NCBI RefSeq assembly: GCF_030294945.1
Contig: NZ_AP018448.1
Coordinates: 9,768,501-9,832,500 of the forward strand
Length of the DNA stretch: 64,000 nt
Reading direction: 5' to 3'
Source: Streptomyces graminofaciens
GTDB lineage: Bacteria; Actinomycetota; Actinomycetes; Streptomycetales; Streptomycetaceae
A program made the translations under genes and the position numbers. Position 1 is the first letter of the stretch. Each line of letters opens with the position of its first letter. A model generated the notes under the pieces. It saw nothing but the letters and a program-made list of their open reading frames with translations. It was not told the DNA's origin and made no database searches. This document shows, in pieces, positions 34,245 to 43,765 of this stretch.

Positions 34245-35306
34245 ATGACGGGCAAGGGACGGGTCACGATCCGTGAGGTGGCCGAGCGGGCCGGTGTGTC
34301 GGTGGCCACGGCGTCGAGGGCGCTCAGCGGCAACCATCCCGTGCCCGCCGCGACGCGGGCGCGCGTGCTGCGGGCCGCGCGTGATCTCGACTACGTGGCC
34401 AACGCGCATGCCCGGGCGCTGGTCGGCGGCGGCCGCAAGATGGCCGCCGTCGTCGTACGCCAGGTCACCAGCCCCTTCTACGCCCAGGTGGCCGAGGGCG
34501 TGGAGGCGGAGGCCGCCGACCGGGGCTGGCTGTGCGTGGTCGGCGCGACCGGCGGGGATCCGCAGCGCGAGATGGAGTTCGTGCAGCTGATGCGGGAGGA
34601 GGGGGCGCGGCTGGTGATTCTGGTGGGCGGGGTCGTCGAGGACGACGCGTATCGCTCGCGCGTGGCGCACTACGCGCAGGCCCTCGACGCGTCGGGCGCT
34701 CGGCTGGTGCTGTGCGGGCGACCGGCCCCGGGGCCCGAACTCCCGGCGTTGGTCGTGGAGTTCGACAACGAGGCGGGGGCTCGGGCGATCACGGGGCATC
34801 TGCTGTCGGCCGGTCATCGGCGGATCGTCTTCCTCGGCGGGCTGCCGGGGAACACCGCGTTGGACGCGCGTGTCGCCGGGTACCGGGCGGCGCTCGCCGA
34901 GCACGGGTTGCCTCCGGCGGCCGGGCACGTCGTCGATTGCGGGCTCGGACGTGCGGCGGGGTTGCGCGCGATGACCGAACTCCTCAAAGAGACACGGGAG
35001 TTCACCGCCGTCGTCGCCGGTGACGACATGGTCGCCGCAGGGGTGCTCCGCGCGATCGCCGATGCGGGGTTGCGTGTTCCGCAGGACGTGTCGGTGGTCG
35101 GGTACAACGACATCCCGCTGGCCGAGGACTTCAGTCCGCCGCTCACCACGGTTCGTACGCCGGCCGAGGAGTTGGGCCGTGCCGCCGTCCGGATCGCGTT
35201 GCGCGATCCCGAGAACGCGGCCGGGACGCATCATCTGCTGGGCACGCACATCGTCGTACGCCGCAGTGTGGCTCCGCCGGGCGCTCCGCCGGAAGGGCCG
35301 TCGTGA
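34245..35306 (+). CDS. LacI-family transcriptional regulator
   Basis: 353 residues from ATG at 34245 (GGGGAA upstream); ATG 34233 and GTG 34212 are in-frame alternatives. The DNA-binding domain VTIREVAERAGVSVATASRALSG-NHPVPAATRARVLRAARDLDY is followed by the periplasmic-binding-protein-like effector domain (GGGRKMAAVVVRQVTSPFYAQV..., GYNDIPLAEDFSPPLTTVRTP). It lies within the ABC operon and is the natural candidate to bind AAAACGTTTT in the operon promoter, repressing until the imported sugar is present. Confidence 0.9.
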   Translation: MTGKGRVTIREVAERAGVSVATASRALSGNHPVPAATRARVLRAARDLDYVANAHARALVGGGRKMAAVVVRQVTSPFYAQVAEGVEAEAADRGWLCVVGATGGDPQREMEFVQLMREEGARLVILVGGVVEDDAYRSRVAHYAQALDASGARLVLCGRPAPGPELPALVVEFDNEAGARAITGHLLSAGHRRIVFLGGLPGNTALDARVAGYRAALAEHGLPPAAGHVVDCGLGRAAGLRAMTELLKETREFTAVVAGDDMVAAGVLRAIADAGLRVPQDVSVVGYNDIPLAEDFSPPLTTVRTPAEELGRAAVRIALRDPENAAGTHHLLGTHIVVRRSVAPPGAPPEGPS

Positions 35307-35309
35307 AGC

Positions 35310-35400
35310 TGCTGGTGGTTCGCGGCTGGTCGCGCCCACGCGGCGGAGCCGCAAATCGACGCAGCCCCGCGCCTCCTTGGGGCCGCGCCGTACGGCCCCC
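35310..35400. repeat. Dispersed intergenic repeat, copy C (inverted)
   Basis: Contains the reverse complement of the 17-bp core at 35335-35351 and matching flanks (GGCTGGTCGCG before, CAAATCGAC after, then GCCCCGCGCC). It lies between the LacI and DUF2264 genes inside an operon. Confidence 0.7.
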
Positions 35401-35430
35401 GCTACACCGACACGGAGGACTCAGCCCCGT

Positions 35431-37265
<1,835 letters not shown>

Positions 37266-37284
<19 letters not shown>

Positions 37285-37308
37285 CATGGTCGGACAAGCC
37301 CTGGGGCC
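37266..37308. terminator. Bidirectional terminator overlapping the DUF2264 stop
   Basis: A perfect 16-bp stem GGCCCCAGGGCTTGTC / GACAAGCCCTGGGGCC with an 11-nt loop. The TGA stop (37282-37284) is in the loop, so the last six codons form one arm. It separates the convergent DUF2264 and cobC genes. Confidence 0.88.
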
Positions 37309-37318
37309 CTGGCTGGAG

Positions 37319-38398
37319 TCAGCGGTCCGCCAGGGTCAGCGCGCGGTCCAGGGCCTGGAGGAAGTGGTTCACCGTCGTCCGGTCGCGCACCGCGAGCCGC
37401 AGCCACTCCTCGCCCAGGCCCGGGAAGGTGTCGCCGCGGCGCACGGCGAAGCCCAGGGTGCGCAGATGGCGGCGTACGGCCGTCGCGCGGGGCACGCGGA
37501 CGAGGACGAACGGGCCCTCGGCGGGCTCGGCCACCGTGAGGCCGTCGGGGGCGAACTCCTTGAGCCCGGCGACCAGATGGGCGCGGTCGGCGGCGACCCG
37601 GTCCGCCGCGTCGGCCGCCTCCGCCAGGGCCAGGGGCGACACACACGCCTCGGCCGCCGCGAGCGCGGGCGTGGACACCGGCCACAGGGGCTGGGCCCGC
37701 TCCAGATCCGCGATCGTCTCGGGGGCGGCGAGGACGTACCCGATCCGCAGCCCGGCCAGCCCCCATGTCTTCGTCAGGCTGCGCAGCACCACCAGACCGG
37801 GCACATCCGTACGACCGGCCAGCGCCTCGCGCTCGCCCGGCACCGCGTCCATGAACGCCTCGTCGACCACCAACATCCGCCCGGGACGGGCGAGTCGGGC
37901 GATCGACGCGGCCGGGTGCAGTACCGACGTGGGGTTCGTCGGGTTGCCGACGACGACGAGGTCCGCGTCCTCCGGTACGGCCGCCGGGTCCAGGCGGAAG
38001 CCGTCCTCGGCCCGCAGCAGGACCCGGTCCACGGTGTGCCCGGCGTCCCGCAGCGCGGCCTCCGGTTCGGTGAACTGCGGGTGCACGACCGCGGGCCGAC
38101 GGACCTTCAGGGCGCGGGCGAGCAGCACGAAGGCCTCGGCGGCGCCCGCGGTGAGCAGCACCCGGTCCACCGGCAGCCCGTGCCGGGCCGCGACCGCCGC
38201 CCGCGCCCGACGCCCGTCGGGGTAGGCGGCGAGCCCGGTCAGCGAGTCCGCGATCCGCGACCGCAGCCAGTCGGGCGGCGTACCGGCGCGCACGTTCACG
38301 GCGAGGTCGACGAGTGCCGCCCCGTCGTCACGGACCTCGGCGTCCCCGTGGTGCCGCAGATCGTGCCGGGCGCCCTCCGGATCCGTTTCAGTGTGCAT
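37319..38398 (-). CDS. cobC: CobC-like PLP-dependent aminotransferase/decarboxylase (Rv2231c family)
   Basis: 359 residues from ATG at 38398; ATG 38410 is an in-frame alternative. Class I/II PLP fold: NPTNPTSVLHP, VVDEAFMDAVPGE, and the Schiff-base lysine in LRSLTKTWGLAGLRIGYV. This group is related to histidinol-phosphate aminotransferase and to CobC/CobD threonine-phosphate decarboxylase, which supplies the aminopropanol linker of cobalamin. Its position after cbiX in the cob unit favours the latter. It overlaps the end of cbiX by 11 bp and is the last gene of the unit. Confidence 0.82.
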   Translation of the reverse strand: MHTETDPEGARHDLRHHGDAEVRDDGAALVDLAVNVRAGTPPDWLRSRIADSLTGLAAYPDGRRARAAVAARHGLPVDRVLLTAGAAEAFVLLARALKVRRPAVVHPQFTEPEAALRDAGHTVDRVLLRAEDGFRLDPAAVPEDADLVVVGNPTNPTSVLHPAASIARLARPGRMLVVDEAFMDAVPGEREALAGRTDVPGLVVLRSLTKTWGLAGLRIGYVLAAPETIADLERAQPLWPVSTPALAAAEACVSPLALAEAADAADRVAADRAHLVAGLKEFAPDGLTVAEPAEGPFVLVRVPRATAVRRHLRTLGFAVRRGDTFPGLGEEWLRLAVRDRTTVNHFLQALDRALTLADR

Positions 38399-39335
38399 GG
38401 GAGTGCGCATGCCCTCCGTGGCGATGGTGATGCCCGTGACCGTCGCCGTGCCCGTGGTGGCCGTCGTCGTCGGGGTGGAAGTGCGGCTGCTGCGGCATGC
38501 CCACCTTGTCCTCGAAGCCGGGCAGCGCGATCCGGTACACGCACGAGTCGCAGTTCATGCGCAGATCCCCCTCCAGCGCTTCCCGGTACCGCTCCATGAC
38601 CAGGTCCAGCAACTCCGGTTCCGGTCCGATGACATCGGCAGACCGTACCTCGACCTCCGGGTGCGCCGCCGCCCACCCCTCGGCCTGCTGCAGCACCCGC
38701 TCCGGCAGGATGCCGGTGAAGAGGAAGTACGGCAGGACGACGATCCGCTTCGCGCCCAGCTTCACGCACCGGTCGAGCCCGCTCGGCACGTCCGGCGCGG
38801 CCAGCGACACGAACGCCGTCTCCACGCCCGCGTAGCCCCGCCCCTCCCACAGCAGCCGCGCCGCCTTGTACACCTCGGCGTTGGCGTCCGGGTCGGTGGA
38901 ACCGCGCCCGACGAGCAGCACGGTCACCTCCGCCCGGTCGCCCGGGGTACGGCCGTCGCCGCCGAGCGCCTCGTCGAGCCGCCGCTCCAACACGCGCAGC
39001 AGCGCCGGATGCGGGCCCAGCGGACGGCCGTAGGTGTACGAGATCCCCGGGTGCCGCTCCTTCTCCCGGGCCAGCGCCGCCGGGATGTCCCCCTTGGCGT
39101 GCCCGGCGGACACCAGCATCAGCGGCACCGCGGCGAATCGCCGCACCCCCCGCTCCACCAGCTCGGCCACGGCCTCGCCCAGCGGCGGCGGGGACAGCTC
39201 GATGAAGCCGCCCGCGACGGGCAGTTCGGGGTGTCGGCGCCCCAACTCCCGTACGAAGTCGCGGAACGCCTCGGCTCCGGCATCGTCCCGGGTGCCATGA
39301 CCGGCGATGAGCAGGGCGGGCGGCGGGGTGGTCAC
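38388..39335 (-). CDS. cbiX: Sirohydrochlorin chelatase CbiX with histidine-rich tail
   Basis: 315 residues from GTG at 39335, with GAGGAG five bases upstream. Two CbiX-type half domains: LLIAGHGTRDDAGAEAFRDFV (metal-binding His) and TVLLVGRGSTDPDANAEV with PYFLFTGILPERV. The tail after CVYRIALPGFEDKVG is very rich in His, Asp and Gly (over a dozen His in the last 30 residues), as in other CbiX proteins thought to hold metal. It inserts cobalt into sirohydrochlorin early in the cobalamin pathway. The start overlaps the stop of a 33-codon frame (GTGA). Confidence 0.9.
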   Translation of the reverse strand: MTTPPPALLIAGHGTRDDAGAEAFRDFVRELGRRHPELPVAGGFIELSPPPLGEAVAELVERGVRRFAAVPLMLVSAGHAKGDIPAALAREKERHPGISYTYGRPLGPHPALLRVLERRLDEALGGDGRTPGDRAEVTVLLVGRGSTDPDANAEVYKAARLLWEGRGYAGVETAFVSLAAPDVPSGLDRCVKLGAKRIVVLPYFLFTGILPERVLQQAEGWAAAHPEVEVRSADVIGPEPELLDLVMERYREALEGDLRMNCDSCVYRIALPGFEDKVGMPQQPHFHPDDDGHHGHGDGHGHHHRHGGHAHSHAH

Positions 39336-39433
39336 GATTTCTCCTCGGAGTGTGGAACGAACGGGTACAGCCGGTACAGCGAGTACGGCGGGGCGTCGTG
39401 GACGGCGGCGGGCACCGGCGGCCGGACCTTCAC
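39332..39433 (-). CDS. Micro-ORF (33 codons) between cobJ and cbiX
   Basis: GTG at 39433 overlaps the cbiG/cobJ stop (GTGA) and has AGGAGG seven bases upstream. Its TGA overlaps the cbiX GTG (GTGA). About 91% of third codon positions are G or C, as in real genes here. The peptide starts MKVRPPVPA, is rich in Pro and Tyr (PPYSLYRLYPFVPHSEE) and has no membrane segment. The frame exactly fills the gap, so translation of cbiX is probably coupled to it. Function unknown: a small protein of the pathway or a translational relay. Confidence 0.6.
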   Translation of the reverse strand: MKVRPPVPAAVHDAPPYSLYRLYPFVPHSEEKS

Positions 39434-41169
39434 CTCGGGTCCTCCTGCCAGCGGTAGCCACGCGGTGTGACCATACGCCCCGCGATCTGACGGGTCGCCG
39501 TGTTGCCCACGGTCACCACGGTCATCATGTCGACCGTCGCCGGATCGAGCGAGCCCAGGGTCGTCACCCGCGCGGACTCGTCCGGCCGTGAGGCCTGCCG
39601 TACGACACCGACCGGCGTCGACGGCTCCCGGTGCTCGGCCAGGATGCCGAGGGCCTTCGGCAGTTGCCAGTCCCGGCCCCGGCTGCGCGGGTTGTAGAAC
39701 GTCACCACGATGTCCGCCTCGGCCGCCGCCCGCACCCGCCGCTCGATGACCTCCCACGGCGTGTGCAGGTCGGACAGGCTGATCGACACATGGTCGTGGC
39801 CGAGCGGCGCGCCGAGGATCGCGGCGGCGGCGAGCGCCGCGGTGACGCCCGGTACGCCGATCACGTCGATGTCGTCGGACGCCTCCGCGAGCGCGGGGGA
39901 GGCCATGGCGTACACGCCCGCGTCCCCGCTGCCGATCAGCGCGACGGCCTGCCCCTTCCGGGCCTCCGCCACGGCCGTGCGCGCCCGTTCCTCCTCGGCG
40001 CCGAGCCCGGACTCCAGGATCCGGGTGCCGGGCCGGAGCAGATCGCGGATCTGGTCGACGTACTGGTCGAGCCCCACGAGTACGGAGGCGCGGGCGAGTT
40101 CGGCCTTGGCGCGTGGCGTCAGCAGGTCACGGGCGCCGGGCCCGAGCCCGACCACCGCGAGCCGCCCGCGCGCCGGCCGCCGTACGACGGCACAGGTCGC
40201 CATCGCCGGCTGTCCGTCCGTACGCTCCGACTTCCGCTTGGGGACGAGGAGTTCACCCCCGCGTACGAGGGCGGCGGCCTCGGCGACGGACGGGGTGCCC
40301 ACGGCGGCGAGGGGCGCGTCGGAGGGGTTCGGGACGTCGACCTCCGCCAGCTCCTCGGCGGAGTGGGTGACCAGCGGTACGCCCAGGCGTTCGGCGGCCT
40401 CGACGATGCCGGGTTCGCCGGCCTTGGCGTCGACGGTGGCGATCTCGGCGAGGGACTCGGGGGAGAGGCCCGCGTCGCGCAGGGTCTCCTCGATCAGCCC
40501 GAGCACTTCGTCGAGAGGGGCGCCCTTGGAGGCGCCCACGCCGACCACCAGGGACGGGGGACGGAGGAGGACTTCACCTTCGGCGGGTTCGACCGCGCGG
40601 TCCGTCACGCGGATCACCGGTGCGCTTTCCTGCGAGCGGCGGCTCGGAGTGCGCACAGCGTCCGGCGCCGGGCGCCTGACGTTCGACGGCAGCGCGGGCA
40701 GGGGCCAGCCGAACTCCAGGTCCAGCTCGACGGCCTCCCCGTCGAGCACAGCCCGAGACACCCCGGCGACATCCCCCTCCACCGGGAACCCGAGCGTGTC
40801 CAGACCGGGTACCCCCACCGCATCCGTGGCGGTCGTCACCACCGGCTCCGCACCCAACAACTCGCCCACCTCACGGGCGAGTTCATTGGCGCCACCCCCG
40901 TGCCCGCCGACCAGCGAGACAGCGAACCGCCCACCCTCGTCGACACACACCACACCCGGGTCGGACGCCTTGTCCCCCAGCAGCGGCGCGAGCAGCCGTA
41001 CGGTCGCGCCCGTGGCGAGGAAGCACACCAGCTGGTCGCACTCCCCGAACGCGCGCACCACGGCGTCCCGTACGGGCCCTGCGTAGACACGTGTCCGCTC
41101 GGGCCAGGCCGAGGCGAGCCGCTGGGCGGCAACGGCCCCCGCGGCGGTCGCGGAGATCAGGCCGATCAC
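39430..41169 (-). CDS. cobJ: Fused cobalt-precorrin-5A hydrolase (CbiG) and precorrin-3B C17-methyltransferase (CobJ)
   Basis: 579 residues from GTG at 41169. Residues 1-330 are CbiG (IGLISATAAGAVAAQRLA, FLATGATVRLLAPLL, GGHGGGANELAREVGELLG, VGVGASKGAPLDEVLGL). From about 345 to the end is a SAM-dependent tetrapyrrole methylase of CobJ/CbiH type (LAVVGLGPGARDLLTPRAKAEL, IGSGDAGVYAMASPALAE, VVTFYNPRSRGRDWQL). The fusion joins ring contraction and lactone opening, two successive steps. It overlaps micro-ORFs by GTGA at both ends. Confidence 0.92.
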   Translation of the reverse strand: MIGLISATAAGAVAAQRLASAWPERTRVYAGPVRDAVVRAFGECDQLVCFLATGATVRLLAPLLGDKASDPGVVCVDEGGRFAVSLVGGHGGGANELAREVGELLGAEPVVTTATDAVGVPGLDTLGFPVEGDVAGVSRAVLDGEAVELDLEFGWPLPALPSNVRRPAPDAVRTPSRRSQESAPVIRVTDRAVEPAEGEVLLRPPSLVVGVGASKGAPLDEVLGLIEETLRDAGLSPESLAEIATVDAKAGEPGIVEAAERLGVPLVTHSAEELAEVDVPNPSDAPLAAVGTPSVAEAAALVRGGELLVPKRKSERTDGQPAMATCAVVRRPARGRLAVVGLGPGARDLLTPRAKAELARASVLVGLDQYVDQIRDLLRPGTRILESGLGAEEERARTAVAEARKGQAVALIGSGDAGVYAMASPALAEASDDIDVIGVPGVTAALAAAAILGAPLGHDHVSISLSDLHTPWEVIERRVRAAAEADIVVTFYNPRSRGRDWQLPKALGILAEHREPSTPVGVVRQASRPDESARVTTLGSLDPATVDMMTVVTVGNTATRQIAGRMVTPRGYRWQEDPR

Positions 41170-41261
41170 CGGTCAACTCCTTCACTGTGCGCCGGAGGCC
41201 GCATGCCCCACAGCGGAAATACGGGCGGAAGTACGGGATGCGTGGTCGTCGGCCGGCTCAC
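41166..41261 (-). CDS. Micro-ORF (31 codons) between cobM and cbiG/cobJ
   Basis: GTG at 41261 overlaps the cobM TGA (GTGA), and the TGA at 41168-41166 overlaps the GTG of cbiG/cobJ. The frame therefore tiles the gap exactly, like the one at 39332-39433. Third-position GC is only about 68%, weaker than real genes. The peptide contains PPVFPLWGMRPPAHSEG; PP-x11-HSE also occurs in the other micro-ORF. The HSE-region codons carry the GAAGGAG ribosome site of the next gene, so part of the similarity may be imposed by that. Confidence 0.45.
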   Translation of the reverse strand: MSRPTTTHPVLPPVFPLWGMRPPAHSEGVDR

Positions 41262-42094
41262 GGAGTGCCGCCCTGTTCCCGTGCCTCGCGACGCGCCTCA
41301 CGCAGGGCCTTGCGTGCCGTCGGGTCCGCCTTGCGGTACCCGTGGAAGTGGCCGGGGTGGTACAGGTGCGAGCGCGTGCCGTGGGCGTCGAGGGCCGGGC
41401 CGACCAGGAACAGCGTGTGCTTCCAGAGCTTGTGCTCCTTGACGGTCTCCTCCAGCGTCTCGATCGTGCAGCGCACGACGAGTTCCTCGGGCCAGGTCGC
41501 CTGGTACGCGACGACGACCGGTGTGGACGTCGGGTAGCCGCCCTCCAGCAGCTCCCGTACCAGCTGGCCGCTGCGCGCGGCCGACAGGAACACGGCCATG
41601 GTCGTGCCGTGCCGCGCGAACTCCCGCACCTCCTCGCCGGGCGGCATGGGCGTCTTGCCGCCGCCGAGCCGGGTGAGGATCACGGACTGCGCGACCTCCG
41701 GGATCGTCAGCTCGCGCTGCGCGAGCGCGGCGACGGCCGAGAAGGAGGAGACACCGGGGACGATCTCGGTCGCGATCCCCAGCGCCCGGCACCGGTCGAC
41801 CTGCTCCTGCGTGCCGCCCCACAGGGCCGGGTCGCCGGAGTGGATACGGGCGACCTTCAGCCCCTCGGTGACGGCCCGCTCGTACACGGCGACGACGTCC
41901 TCCAGGGACATGGCCGCCGAGTCGAGGATCTCGGCGCCCTCACGCGCGTGGTCGAGGACCTCCGCCTGGACCAGGCTGGCCGCCCAGATCACGACATCGG
42001 CCTCCGCGATCGCCCGCGCGGCCCGAAACGTCAACAGATCGGCGGCACCGGGCCCGGCACCGACGAAAGTCACCTTGCCGGTGTCAGCAGCCAT
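41258..42094 (-). CDS. cobM: Precorrin-4 C11-methyltransferase
   Basis: 278 residues, ATG at 42094 with GAGGAT upstream. Tetrapyrrole methylase motifs: VTFVGAGPGAADLLTFRAARAI (P-loop-like), SGDPALWGGTQEQ, VPGVSSFSAVAALAQRELTIPE, and ILTRLGGGKTPMPPGEE, which is characteristic of CobM/CbiF. It methylates C11 of the corrin precursor. First gene of the second cob unit; its promoter region contains dispersed repeat D and is shared with the divergent ZIP gene. Confidence 0.93.
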   Translation of the reverse strand: MAADTGKVTFVGAGPGAADLLTFRAARAIAEADVVIWAASLVQAEVLDHAREGAEILDSAAMSLEDVVAVYERAVTEGLKVARIHSGDPALWGGTQEQVDRCRALGIATEIVPGVSSFSAVAALAQRELTIPEVAQSVILTRLGGGKTPMPPGEEVREFARHGTTMAVFLSAARSGQLVRELLEGGYPTSTPVVVAYQATWPEELVVRCTIETLEETVKEHKLWKHTLFLVGPALDAHGTRSHLYHPGHFHGYRKADPTARKALREARREAREQGGTP

Positions 42095-42116
42095 GGGGGA
42101 TCGATCCTCTCTGGGT

Positions 42117-42207
42117 GGTGGCGCGCCCCCGAGGGGCGCGGGCAGTGTCGATGTGCGGCTCCGCCGCGTGGGCGCGACCAGCCACGACGAACCCGCGGTC
42201 GGCAACG
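42117..42207. repeat. Dispersed intergenic repeat, copy D
   Basis: Carries the 17-bp core at 42156-42172, preceded by GCGCCCCCGAGGGGCGCG and TGTCGATGTG and followed by CGCGACCAGCCACGACGAACC. It fills most of the 184-bp gap between divergent cobM and the ZIP gene. Confidence 0.7.
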
Positions 42208-42278
42208 GGCCCCACAAGCGAGCCACAGCTACGGGGTGCCGCAGGCAAGAGGCCCAGCTCTTCCGGTAGCAAAGACCC

Positions 42279-43007
42279 ATGGCTGTGTTCGTCGCGCTCG
42301 GCGCGTTCCTCATGACGCTGCTCGGCGGCTGGACGGCACAACGCGTGACGGACCGCCGTCACCTGGTGCTGGGCCTGGCCGGCGGCCTGATGCTGGGCGT
42401 GGTCGGCCTGGACCTGCTGCCGGAGGCGCTGCGGGCCGCCGGCGACGAGGTCTTCGGCGTACCGGCCGCGCTGCTGCTGTTCGTCGCCGGGTTCCTGCTG
42501 GCGCATCTGGTGGAGCGGTTGCTGGCCGCCCGTCAGGCGGCGCACGGGGCGGAGGAGCCAGGCGGCCGTACGCCCGAGGTGGGCCTGACGGCCGCCGCGG
42601 CCATGGTCGGCCACAGCGCCATGGACGGCGTCGCGATCGGCGCGGCCTTCCAGGTCGGCGGGGGCATGGGCGTGGCGGTCGCGCTCGCGGTGATCGCCCA
42701 CGACTTCGCGGACGGCTTCAACACGTACACCCTCACGAGCGTGTACGGCAACGCCCGCCGCCGCGCGCTCGCGATGCTGTTCGCCGACGCGGCGGCCCCG
42801 GTGCTGGGCGCCGCCTCCACGCTCCTCTTCACGATCCCGGAGGGCCCCCTCGGCTGCTACCTCGGCTTCTTCGGCGGCGCGCTGCTCTACCTCGCCGCCG
42901 CCGAGATCCTCCCCGAGGCCCACCACGAACACCCGGCCCGCTCCACGCTGCTGTGCACGGTCGCCGGGGCGGCGTTCATCTGGCTGGTGGTGGGCGTGGC
43001 GGAGTGA
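42279..43007 (+). CDS. ZIP-family metal transporter
   Basis: 242 residues with eight predicted membrane segments. The metal-binding helices carry HSAMDGVAIG (segment 4) and HDFADGFNTYT (segment 5), the ZIP signature. A variable cytoplasmic loop (AARQAAHGAEEPGGRTPE) lies between segments 3 and 4. ZIP proteins import zinc, iron or other divalent metals. Its position between two cobalamin units makes cobalt a reasonable candidate (inference). It is on the opposite strand from all cob genes. Confidence 0.87.
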   Translation: MAVFVALGAFLMTLLGGWTAQRVTDRRHLVLGLAGGLMLGVVGLDLLPEALRAAGDEVFGVPAALLLFVAGFLLAHLVERLLAARQAAHGAEEPGGRTPEVGLTAAAAMVGHSAMDGVAIGAAFQVGGGMGVAVALAVIAHDFADGFNTYTLTSVYGNARRRALAMLFADAAAPVLGAASTLLFTIPEGPLGCYLGFFGGALLYLAAAEILPEAHHEHPARSTLLCTVAGAAFIWLVVGVAE

Positions 43008-43030
43008 GCGGCCCGGTGTGATGCGTGTGC

Positions 43031-43765
43031 TCACAGCTTGCCGCCGCGCCCGCCCTCGCGCCGGGCGGGCGCGATGAGGGTGGAGAGGTAGGGGAGGGGG
43101 CTGCCGTCCAGATGGGCGGCGGAACGGATGGACTCCTCCGCCAGCCCGAGCGCGGACCCCCACACGGCGTCCTCGATCCGCCCGGTCTCCCGCAGCGCCT
43201 CGGCGACCTCGGCCGCCTGCCGCCCGAACTTGTACGCGACGACGGTGCCGGGCCCCTGAAGAGCGTCCTTCAGTACGGCCGAGCCCGCCGTGACCGGCAC
43301 GAGCGTGAGCGGCTCGGTCCCCTCCGTCAGCACGGCACCGGAACGCGCGGCGAGGTCCTGCATGGCGGTGATGCCCGGCACGGTCTCGACGACGGTCCCG
43401 GGCACGACCTCGCCGATGGTCTGCGCGAGATAGGTGAAAGTGGAGTACACGTTCGGATCACCGATGGTGGCGAAGGCGACGGTCCCGTGCTCCCGGAGGA
43501 GCTGGGCGACGCGCTCCCCGGCGGCGTCCCAGGCGGCCTCGCGCCGCGCCCGGTCGGTCCGCTCGTTGAGCGCGAACACGACCCGTACGACCTTCTCGAC
43601 GCCCACGTAGTGCAGCACGGTCGCCTCGGCGCGCCCTCGCTCTCCCGTGTCCATCACGGGCACGACGACGACATCGGCGTCCCGCAGAGCGTTGACACCC
43701 TTGACGGTCACCAGCTCGGGATCGCCGGGACCCACCCCGACTCCGATCAACCTGCTGCTGCTCAT
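43031..43765 (-). CDS. cobI: Precorrin-2 C20-methyltransferase
   Basis: 244 residues, ATG overlapping the cobB stop (ATGA). SAM-dependent tetrapyrrole methylase: LIGVGVGPGDPELVTVKGVNAL, VVVVPVMDTGERGRAEATVLHYV, IGDPNVYSTFTYLAQT and VETVPGITAMQDLAARSG. The pattern is that of CobI/CbiL, which makes precorrin-3A from precorrin-2. Last gene of the riboswitch-controlled operon. Confidence 0.92.
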   Translation of the reverse strand: MSSSRLIGVGVGPGDPELVTVKGVNALRDADVVVVPVMDTGERGRAEATVLHYVGVEKVVRVVFALNERTDRARREAAWDAAGERVAQLLREHGTVAFATIGDPNVYSTFTYLAQTIGEVVPGTVVETVPGITAMQDLAARSGAVLTEGTEPLTLVPVTAGSAVLKDALQGPGTVVAYKFGRQAAEVAEALRETGRIEDAVWGSALGLAEESIRSAAHLDGSPLPYLSTLIAPARREGGRGGKL

